From positions 2,426,258 to 2,490,257 of the forward strand of contig CAVSZZ010000002.1 of NCBI GenBank assembly GCA_963732595.1: 64,000 nt of DNA. Direction: 5' to 3'. Position 1 is the stretch's first letter; each line of letters starts with the position of its first letter. The notes under the pieces are model-generated. The model was not told the origin of the DNA and ran no database searches. It saw nothing but the letters and a program-made list of their open reading frames with translations. The stretch comes from JAFGXF01 sp963732595 (GTDB lineage: Bacteria; Chloroflexota; Anaerolineae; Anaerolineales; Anaerolineaceae). Both the position numbers and the translations under genes were made by a program. Below, piece after piece: positions 57,768 to 64,000 of this stretch.

Positions 57768-59195
57768 TTACAAATCATCCAGGGAGCATGGTTCAGATAA
57801 ATCTTCGATAAAATCCGGCTTTAAGTTCTTAATTACCGGTTCATACTTTTTCATCCATTCAGTTAATGAAGAAAACGATATAAAACTGCACACATCTTTA
57901 ATGGGTGGACTCAAATTTGAAAATACAGGCCTGTTTATTTCCCGTATCACCTTATCTTTTCTATCATCTGGAGCAACTATATAAAGAGGAATATTGATAT
58001 TAGGCTGCATTGAAATTAAATCAGCCATTCTAAGAATACCTGAATATACGGATGTGGTGCTTTCTATTTCAAATGCCGCGATAATGGCGTTCCCCTTAAG
58101 CCAAAGGACATCTATCAATTCAATCGTTTTGTTTGTTACCTCATCGAATTTAACAGGAAGACTACTTTTCAAACTAGAAAACTCAGTGAAAGAGAAACCA
58201 TCAAACATGCGCTTTTTATCGTTACGCGCGACCCAGATATCAAGGCCCATTTCATTCCCAAGCTTGAGTAAAAGGTATTGAATTCTTGTATGTTCTGATG
58301 ATTCCCTTGATTTTTCTTCCTCCGGTTCCTCACTATCAGGAACCGTTACAATTTCTCCATCGCGTGTTACCGCTATCGATTCTATTGGTATTACCTGTTG
58401 TGTTTTCCATATTGACTGAATATCTTTTTGATAAAAATCAAATTTATCGTCCGAAGTATCATATTGCGATGACAAACTTCCTCTGATTTTTTGTATGGCT
58501 TCATCATAATCGGAAGGCAATTTCTCATTTACTTTACTTGAAAAAGTTTTAACAATTTGTTCCTTGTGTCGCGTGCTAATAATTCGTTCATAATATTCAG
58601 GAAATGCCATGTAGAGAACCGCATGGCGCATATCATATGCCCTGTCCATCCTGTTGGGTATGCACCCAAGAACATAGTCACATAGTTGTTTCAGCATGTT
58701 GTGATCTTTGACAATGTTTTCTGAATTCCCTTTATTTTTCAATTCATATGCCAACAATATAATGAACCAAAACTGAGAGTATTTAAAATGATATTTCTGC
58801 GATGTTCTTGTAAATCCGGAGGTTAGTCCTTTGATAAGCTCGTCTCTCCATTCAGGCTCGGGCAGATTTCCCTGTGTAACCGCCCAATGAATATCTGACT
58901 TCTTTTTTTCAATTGTTATAAATGTCGAAGGAAGGAAATAAATATAATATATATCAGCAATAACCGCCCAGAGAGAAGGAGAGGCGCCTTTCATTTGTGA
59001 AATCAATTTTTCTTCAAAGCTCAATTGATTCCCCATCATTGGAGCATCAACCATGCGTTTTTTTATTTCATTAATATTTTTCATACTCCATGATTCTCGC
59101 TCTGGCCATAATAGAGATTTATCGTCCATTATACAGAGATTAATAAAATCCTGAAAAATCTTATACAATATCTCATTTTCTTTTCTGAATGCCAT
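57768..59195 (-). CDS. Predicted nuclease-like protein of unknown function
   Basis: 475 residues. The N-terminal two thirds are helical without a recognisable domain (LWPERESWSMKNINEIKKRMVDAP...). The C-terminal part has ELIDVLWLKGNAIIAAFEIESTTSVYSGILRMADL, an Asp...Glu-x-Glu arrangement like PD-(D/E)XK but with Glu for Lys, followed by NINIPLYIVAPDDRKDKV. A restriction-like role is plausible from motif and location. On the minus strand upstream of hsdM, separated by the hsdR remnant. Confidence 0.65.
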   Translation of the reverse strand: MAFRKENEILYKIFQDFINLCIMDDKSLLWPERESWSMKNINEIKKRMVDAPMMGNQLSFEEKLISQMKGASPSLWAVIADIYYIYFLPSTFITIEKKKSDIHWAVTQGNLPEPEWRDELIKGLTSGFTRTSQKYHFKYSQFWFIILLAYELKNKGNSENIVKDHNMLKQLCDYVLGCIPNRMDRAYDMRHAVLYMAFPEYYERIISTRHKEQIVKTFSSKVNEKLPSDYDEAIQKIRGSLSSQYDTSDDKFDFYQKDIQSIWKTQQVIPIESIAVTRDGEIVTVPDSEEPEEEKSRESSEHTRIQYLLLKLGNEMGLDIWVARNDKKRMFDGFSFTEFSSLKSSLPVKFDEVTNKTIELIDVLWLKGNAIIAAFEIESTTSVYSGILRMADLISMQPNINIPLYIVAPDDRKDKVIREINRPVFSNLSPPIKDVCSFISFSSLTEWMKKYEPVIKNLKPDFIEDLSEPCSLDDL

Positions 59196-59303
59196 GATAC
59201 ATGACCACCTATGAATTCAGGTTATTATACAAACACAATGACTTGCGCTCCCTACAGCCACCCCATCACTTTATCCAGCACACATAAATAATACTGCATA
59301 CCC

Positions 59304-59652
59304 ATGCCGGGATTACAGTGAAGAATTCAAGCGAAAAATAGCCCTTGAGATAATCATGGGTTCAACGCCGACGGGTGAAATATCGAAGCGAGAAGGAATT
59401 TCATCGACGACCCTGTATAAATGGAGGGATAACTATTCGTCAGAGAATTACAGTTCGGAAGAACAAGAGGTAGCTGATCTTAAAAGACAGGTTCGGGAGT
59501 TGAAAGAGACAATAAGCGATCTCGCTTTGGAAAATCACATTTTAAAAAAAACGGAACAAATCCTCAAGCAAATGAAAAAACAAGAGAAATTATCCGGGAG
59601 CATCTCGCCCCGAGATTTGGGATCAAAACGAGCTGTGAGGCAATGGAGATGA
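59304..59652 (+). pseudogene. IS3 OrfA (HTH transposase subunit), start frameshifted
   Basis: DYSEEFKRKIALEIIMGSTPTGEISKREGISSTTLYKWRDNY is the IS3 helix-turn-helix; a leucine-zipper-like coiled coil (VADLKRQVRELKETISDLALEN) follows. The ATG at 59304 is one base out of frame with the HTH. The end overlaps OrfB by 10 bases in the -1 frame, as in normal IS3 translation. An A-rich slippery run (AAAAAAC) lies at about 59,576. Confidence 0.8.
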
Positions 59653-60418
59653 GCATATCGACCTATTATTATCAACCAGTGGACAAGAACACTGAAGACG
59701 AAATTATTGCGGAGAAGATTCGATCATATATCGAAGATATTCCGGAGTCGGGATACCGACCTGTTACCGATCATTTGAAGAAGGAAATGACGATAAACCA
59801 CAAGCGGGTGAACCGGATCATGCGGGATAAAGGCCTTTTATGCAGGAAAAAGCGTGCATTTAAGACATCAACAACGGATTCCCAGCATAAATTGAGGAAA
59901 TATTCGAACCTGGCAAAGGATGTCGTCACCACAGATATAAATCAGGTGATCGTCGGGGATGTAACTGCGTATAATATCAGAGGAAAAGACCATTACATGG
60001 CGTCTCTCATGGATCGTCACAGCAGAAGAACCATTGGGAAAGCCGTATCAGACAAAAACAACACGGAACTTCTTCTCGCCGCACTGGATGAAGCAGTCCG
60101 CACCCGTGGCAGCCTTGAGGGATGTATTCACCATACGGATTCCGATGTACGGTATTGCTCGGAAGAATATATCAGGCATCTGAAGAAAAATAAGATGGCT
60201 ATCTCGATGTGTGTCGGCAATGTCTATGAAAATGCTCATGCGAAGCTTTTAACGGCACGGTGAAGAGACAGGAAATCAATATCTCAGACTACGATGATAA
60301 AAAAGAATCGGCTGTTTCAATATTCAATTTCATTGATAAATACAATACCATCAGGCCGCATTCGTCTCTCGGAGGTTTGTCGCCAGTAGAATTCGAAAAT
60401 AACTTGTCGGCGAGATGA
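59643..60418 (+). pseudogene. IS3 OrfB (DDE integrase-core transposase), frameshifted
   Basis: N-terminal RSYIEDIPESGYRPVTDHLKK...NRIMRDKGLLCRKKRAF, then the rve core with the first Asp in VVGDVTAYN, the second in HHTDSDVRYCS and the Glu only after a shift near 60,242 (ENAHAESFNGTVKRQEI...IRPHSSLGGLSPVEF). As written the catalytic Glu is out of frame. Confidence 0.85.
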
Positions 60419-60518
60419 AGAAGAATCTTGAAAAGAGTTTACAGTTTTAGGGGTCATCCATAAAATCACAAACTATGCCGGGAGAGAACAGCCTGCAAAC
60501 GAGAACAAGCAATTATAA

Positions 60519-61616
60519 TCATTTTACAGTACCTTTTAATTTTAACGCAAGCGTCATCGCGGAATCCAGGATTAACCGTAAATCATCTGCTGTTATTTTT
60601 TCAAATGGAATATAGACTTTGTTACTAACTATAAATTCATCATATATATTAGATATTTTTTTCAAGTTTTGTATATATTCTCCATACAAATCATCAGGTA
60701 TACTATAATTGTTTCTAAGCTTTTCTGATAATAATGATAAATATTGATCATACACAAGTTGAATCGGTATTCTCCTCCCCCCTACCAGTACACCGGCGGA
60801 GAATCCGACAGCACCCATATTGATACTATTATCTACTTTCTCTATCCATTCATTTCTGAACTTAATCAGTTCAATTCTGAATTCATTATCCTTGAAGAAT
60901 TCAACGTATTGCTCCCATGACAGTATCGGTTTGTTCCCCTTACTTTCTTTTGATGGCGTCTCGGATTCAATCTTGTGTTTTTTATCAACCCAGTTTAATT
61001 CAAGGCGAATAACGCTTCTTTCAACTTCGTATGTTTTACTAACCAGTTTGGGAGTAATTACAACTGAATCATCATGTGCATAAACATTAAGTTCAACCAA
61101 ATAAATTGAAAAGGCCAGATGCGGAGCCGAATGAATTGAATCAACCATACCAAGAATATTGGGATTGATAAAATCACCTACAATTAGAACCTTGAAATTC
61201 CCAGTAGAAATGTTTTTATAAATATATGACATCAATTTTTCATTGATATCACACGTCGCACATGTTTTCTTAATTTTTACTATGGTTTCGTCAATTTCTT
61301 CTACGCTCAACGCCTTGATATAATCTATTACCTGAGCAACAACTGTCCGAGTGGATTCTGGATTTTTTAATAATTTCGTTTCAATGATTATTATTTCACC
61401 GTTATCTGTTACCAATAATATATCTATGCATCCTCTGTTTGTTGGATATTCACGACAAACAATTACATGTTCATATTCATTAATCTCCAGTTCGGGAATC
61501 GATAATAGTATTTCAGGATGCTGCCCTAATAATCTCTGTAAAGTATCTTCATATTTGAAGTTAAAAGGCTTTAATTGCGTTAATATGTTTTGTTTATTAT
61601 CGAATAAATAACTCAT
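60519..61616 (-). CDS. DUF91/NucS-like PD-(D/E)XK nuclease
   Basis: 365 residues. Core GCIDILLVTDNGEIIIIETKLLKNPESTRTVVAQVIDYIKAL: Asp, Glu-Thr-Lys and Gln form a complete PD-(D/E)XK site. N-terminal about 60 residues resemble the lead-in of DUF91-type nucleases (EDTLQRLLGQHPEIL). AT-rich. Immediately after the IS3 copy on the opposite strand and 12 bp from the DUF488 gene. Confidence 0.8.
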   Translation of the reverse strand: MSYLFDNKQNILTQLKPFNFKYEDTLQRLLGQHPEILLSIPELEINEYEHVIVCREYPTNRGCIDILLVTDNGEIIIIETKLLKNPESTRTVVAQVIDYIKALSVEEIDETIVKIKKTCATCDINEKLMSYIYKNISTGNFKVLIVGDFINPNILGMVDSIHSAPHLAFSIYLVELNVYAHDDSVVITPKLVSKTYEVERSVIRLELNWVDKKHKIESETPSKESKGNKPILSWEQYVEFFKDNEFRIELIKFRNEWIEKVDNSINMGAVGFSAGVLVGGRRIPIQLVYDQYLSLLSEKLRNNYSIPDDLYGEYIQNLKKISNIYDEFIVSNKVYIPFEKITADDLRLILDSAMTLALKLKGTVK

Positions 61617-61628
61617 AAATCCTCGCGA

Positions 61629-62015
61629 TTATATACTATTCATCGCCCTCGCCAGCACCCTCAGATGACACCGCTTCCCATCCGTGGCGCAGTGGCACAT
61701 CAGTGTCACGTTCTGCTTTTTCGCCAGCTCCTTGATAAGCCGGGTCGTGAACTTCTGCCCGTGGTTGCGAATCGCGGCGTTCTTTTCGTCAATATCCGCC
61801 GAGGAGAGGATCTCCGCCTTATACGCATGGCTGAACTCCCTCCACGCCACGTCGCCGCCAAGCATTGCTTTCAACAGCCTCTCCGAGGGCCCCAGGCTCG
61901 GCATCCAGACATGGTACCGCTCCGCCTTCATGCCCCGGCCGCGAAACCGCGTGGCCAGGATCCGCAGGCCGTCGTTCTTCACGATCGGGTCATGGACGGA
62001 TTTGAATTTCAGCAT
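61629..62015 (-). CDS. DUF488-family protein
   Basis: 128 residues, complete. MLKFKSVHDPIVKNDGLRILATRFRGRGMKAERYHVWMPSLGPSERLL at the start and VTLMCHCATDGKRCHLRVLA at the end, the family's Cys-containing signature. Function unknown. First gene of a two-gene minus-strand unit with the nuclease. Confidence 0.9.
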   Translation of the reverse strand: MLKFKSVHDPIVKNDGLRILATRFRGRGMKAERYHVWMPSLGPSERLLKAMLGGDVAWREFSHAYKAEILSSADIDEKNAAIRNHGQKFTTRLIKELAKKQNVTLMCHCATDGKRCHLRVLARAMNSI

Positions 62016-62029
62016 ACAGTGCCTCTATG

Positions 62030-62870
62030 AATATAAGGCCAGATCCCCCCGACGCCTTTTCTGTTAATAGGCCCTCACCCCTAACCCCTCTCCCAAGGGA
62101 GAGGGGCAGCCGTCACCAATACCGTAGAGAAACCACTTTAACCAACCCTCGCCGGCCAGGACGGCCGGCGGTGCGAGGATGGCCCAGGAGGGGCCTTCCG
62201 CAAGCACAAGGTAACCAGCTAATGAACCCATCTTCCGAATAAGCCCCCACATAAATTCCCCTCATAGCAACCCCGCCCCTCAAACGTCCGCCGAAGGCGG
62301 ACAACCTATCGGGCGTCTGTCTGAGTCGAATCCCACGAAGTGGGTTCGACGAGTTACGCCCGTAGCCCTCCGGCGTCTGAGGAGCGGCGGAGATGGGGAG
62401 CGCGAGGGGAAGAGGGCGAGTAGTCCTCTTACCCTCGCAAGTGCTCGACCAGCTCCTGGTCACCCCCCTGCCCAGGTGGGGCGACAAATACCAGACCCCC
62501 CGGGAGGGACGCCCAACCCCTCGATACGCCGCTCCGCGGCAATCCATCACACTTTTCGTATACCAGAAACATGACATATATGCCTGTATATGTCAAGATC
62601 ATTCCCACCCACCCGGGCCTGAATTCAACCCCATTTATGAAGAGGACCAGGGTGCGATACCCCCCCCTGGCAGGGGGGACCCGGGGGGAATTTCCCGGGG
62701 ACCAACCTCGTTTCAACTCCTATCTTCTGGCACTCCGGCCCGGCGAGTGCCATCTCTTCTACTATACTACCAGTGGTATGACAGGAAGTGACGCAGACGC
62801 ATGTGTAGCAAAAAGTCTCCATCATCAGCCTATCGGCGGCATAAAAAATAATTCGCCATGGCTTCCTTTC
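62030..62870. repeat. Gene-free region of GC-rich palindromic repeats
   Basis: About 840 bp without a credible gene. Includes CCCCTCTCCC-AA-GGGAGAGGGG near 62,090, GTCCGCC-GAA-GGCGGAC at 62285-62301, the structured repeat copy 1 at 62311-62361, and CCTGGCAGG/CCCGGGG runs near 62,660-62,700. The block at 62,160-62,320 recurs, altered, at 63,560-63,790. Confidence 0.7.
62311..62361. repeat. Structured repeat, copy 1
   Basis: Outer stem GGGCGT/ACGCCC, internal loop with GAG and CGAGTT, inner stem TCGAATCCCAC-GAA-GTGGGTTCGA with one bulged T. Same architecture with compensated bases as copy 2 at 63894-63939. Confidence 0.65.
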
Positions 62871-62922
62871 GATCGTTGTGACATGTAAGGACACACATCT
62901 CGAGAGGGAACGAGCCTTGCCA

Positions 62923-63417
62923 ATGATACCGGAAGAAATTATCATCCAAAAAATCCACCTTGTGAGACAAAGAAAGATCATGCTCGACAGGGACCTGGCA
63001 GAGTTATACGACGTTGAAACGAAACGCCTCAAAGAGCAGGTAAGACGAAACATCGAGAGATTCCCCGCTGACTTCATGTTCGAGCTCACCGGTGAGGAAT
63101 ACGACTTTTTGAGGTCGCAGATTGCGACCTCAAAAAGGGGCGGCGCCCGCTACATGCCCATGGCCTTTACCGAAATGGGCGTAGCAATGCTATCGAGCGT
63201 ACTCAACAGTGAACGGGCCATCCAGGTAAACATAGCTATTATGCGGGCCTTTACGAACATACGCCGCATGATGTCAACCCACGAAGATCTGCGCAGGAAG
63301 ATCGAGGCCCTTGAGGAAAAATATGACGGACAATTCAGTATCGTATTCGACGCCATCAGGGAACTCCTGAAGACAGAGCCCCGGCCCGTGAAAAAAATCG
63401 GTTTTGATACTTTCTAA
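62923..63417 (+). CDS. ORF6N-domain protein
   Basis: About 164 residues from MIPEEIIIQKIHLVRQRKIMLDRDLAELYDVETKRLKEQVRRNIERFPADFMFEL, the phage-type ORF6N DNA-binding domain, then a C-terminal coiled region (MSTHEDLRRKIEALEEKYDGQF). An upstream GTG (62878) adds 15 residues but does not fit the family. Such genes lie in prophages and islands; no phage structural genes are seen here. Sits between the two copies of the structured repeat. Confidence 0.88.
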   Translation: MIPEEIIIQKIHLVRQRKIMLDRDLAELYDVETKRLKEQVRRNIERFPADFMFELTGEEYDFLRSQIATSKRGGARYMPMAFTEMGVAMLSSVLNSERAIQVNIAIMRAFTNIRRMMSTHEDLRRKIEALEEKYDGQFSIVFDAIRELLKTEPRPVKKIGFDTF

Positions 63418-63439
63418 AAGACCCCCCCGGCCGCTCCCT

Positions 63440-63640
63440 TCGATACGATTCCGGCTTCGCCGGAATCACTCAGGGAGCGTTGCTATCCACTACGCGTGCC
63501 GAGTGATTTCGTCGTAGACGAAATCGTATCGAGGCAAGCGCCTCGCCGGGCAGTAGGCCGGCGGGCGAGGATGGCGCAGGAGGCGGCTCCCGCAAGTACA
63601 AGGCGTAATGTTTATGATTCCATCTTTGTTAATGAATAGA
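63440..63640. repeat. Palindromic repeats after the ORF6N gene
   Basis: GATTCCGGC-TTC-GCCGGAATC near 63,450-63,470, GATTTCGTC-GTA-GACGAAATC near 63,500-63,525, then GGCGAGGATGGCGCAGGAGG and CCCGCAAG, matching the block at about 62,170-62,215. No gene. Confidence 0.7.
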
Positions 63641-63699
63641 CGAAAGGTTGGTGTACCGCATTAACTATACTCCCCGCATCACGCCTCTCAAACGTCCGC

Positions 63700-63998
63700 C
63701 GAAGGCACGCCTTTTCACGCCATCCTGGCGTGGGCGTGCAGGCGGACCTCCTGTCCGCACGCAGACAACCAATCGGCGCTTTGGATTGGACATGGATGTC
63801 CAACTGGCAGAAGCTTTCCGGACATCCTGTCCGGCTTCTGCAGGCGGTCATCCTGACCGCTCCCGCGCGTCGACAGGATGTCGAAATCCGCGCGGCGCTG
63901 AGCCAAATCCGGCGCAGCGGGTTTGGCGAGTTAAGCGCCCGAGCCCGTCGCGGGAACGCGCAGGGATGCGCGCCTGCAGGCGCGTCCAGGATGGACAA
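63700..63998. repeat. Cluster of short palindromes with a constant ATCCT core
   Basis: Different 4-6 bp inverted arms around ATCCT or its complement AGGAT: 63716-63732, 63818-63834, 63844-63860, 63870-63884 and 63984-63996, with variants at 63742-63758 (CTCCT) and 63786-63803 (ATGGAT). Gene-free; the open frames here are low-complexity. Confidence 0.75.
63894..63939. repeat. Structured repeat, copy 2
   Basis: Outer stem GGCGCT/AGCGCC, internal loop GAG and CGAGTTA, inner stem CCAAATCC...GGGTTTGG with the same bulged T as copy 1. Bases in both stems differ from copy 1 but remain paired. Confidence 0.65.
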
Positions 63999-64000
63999 AA

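Larger units (their letters stand above)
59304..60456 (+). mobile_element. IS3-family insertion sequence, probably defective
   Basis: Two overlapping transposase genes (OrfA, OrfB) and a right end ACAGTTTTAGGGGTCA at about 60,441-60,456. No matching left inverted repeat is visible upstream of OrfA. OrfA lacks a start in its own frame (a 1-base insertion after ATGCCG at 59304) and OrfB has a frameshift near 60,242, so this copy is inactive as written. Confidence 0.8.

Noticed and set aside
62113..62577. 154-residue reading frame on the minus strand
   Set aside because: Spans several GC palindromes; the product is repeat-derived and has no recognisable domain.
62923..63417. Prophage
   Set aside because: ORF6N is the only phage-type gene; no capsid, terminase, tail or lysis genes are present in the surrounding 20 kb.
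62311..63939. Integron cassette with attC sites around the ORF6N gene
   Set aside because: GTTAAGC in copy 2 fits the attC R' consensus, but copy 1 has GTTACGC and neither has a matching RYYYAAC on the other side; no integron integrase is visible.
63612..63998. 128-residue reading frame on the minus strand at the right end
   Set aside because: Arg/Ser/Pro-rich product of low complexity lying wholly over palindromic repeats, with no family match or ribosome-binding site.

Overview
The window falls into two unlike parts that meet near position 41,180. The left part (1 to about 41.18 kb) is a chromosome segment of even, moderate GC rich in housekeeping genes: two Lon proteases, coaD-recG, fakA with an Asp23 protein, rpmB, rpe, glnA, mnmA, plsX, a polyprenyl diphosphate synthase, the split glycine decarboxylase gcvPA/gcvPB with gcvH behind a glycine riboswitch, and tRNA-Arg and tRNA-Leu. 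The gene set, the many Ser/Thr kinases and the style of the unknown proteins suggest an Anaerolineae-like member of the Chloroflexota. That assignment is inference from family recall, not a search result.

Left part, in order. 0-7.4 kb: lon(+), then a minus-strand run recG-coaD-coiled-coil protein and Asp23-fakA. 7.4-9.9 kb: rpmB with its promoter, rpe with a membrane Ser/Thr kinase, and an SH3-like exported protein. 9.9-18 kb: glnA, then a plus-strand phospho-signalling block (kinase fused to a PQQ-type propeller, PP2C phosphatase, DnaJ-VWA protein, zinc-ribbon/FHA protein, a small unknown, two response regulators). 18-22.6 kb: pgm-tatD-polyprenyl synthase (-) and mnmA (+). 22.6-26 kb: cold-shock gene with a structured leader, then an hsp20-lon operon. 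26-33 kb: tRNA-Arg with degenerate copies, unknown genes, plsX, tRNA-Leu, a LysM/M23 peptidase and xth. 33-36.5 kb: glycine cleavage operon. 36.5-41.2 kb: MFS/TrpF-like/PfkB operon, NUDIX and a truncated ssnA. Between about 13 and 36 kb many genes, including ones normally essential, carry one or more indels. The pattern looks more like uncorrected sequence error than decay, and each is marked below.

Right part (41.18-64 kb) is a mosaic defence island of sharply varying GC, almost all on the minus strand. It holds a type I restriction-modification locus whose hsdM (55.9-57.5 kb) is separated from hsdS-hsdR (44.3-48.9 kb) by about 7 kb of cargo. The cargo is a complete retron (msr-msd RNA with a perfect 14-bp a1/a2 stem, retron-type reverse transcriptase, winged-helix protein and phosphoribosyltransferase-like effector), two DUF3800 proteins, a Fic protein and a pRiA4b ORF-3-like protein. 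Downstream of hsdR lie three more nuclease genes; upstream of hsdM lie an hsdR remnant and another nuclease-like gene, then an IS3 copy, a further nuclease and DUF488 and ORF6N genes. Palindromic repeats occur between genes and, unusually, in frame inside hsdS and hsdM. The last 2 kb is packed with structured repeats.

At the meeting point ssnA (+) and an HNH endonuclease gene (-) are both cut at essentially the same bases. This is either a mobile-island boundary or a join of two genomes in the assembly, so linkage between the two parts should not be assumed.
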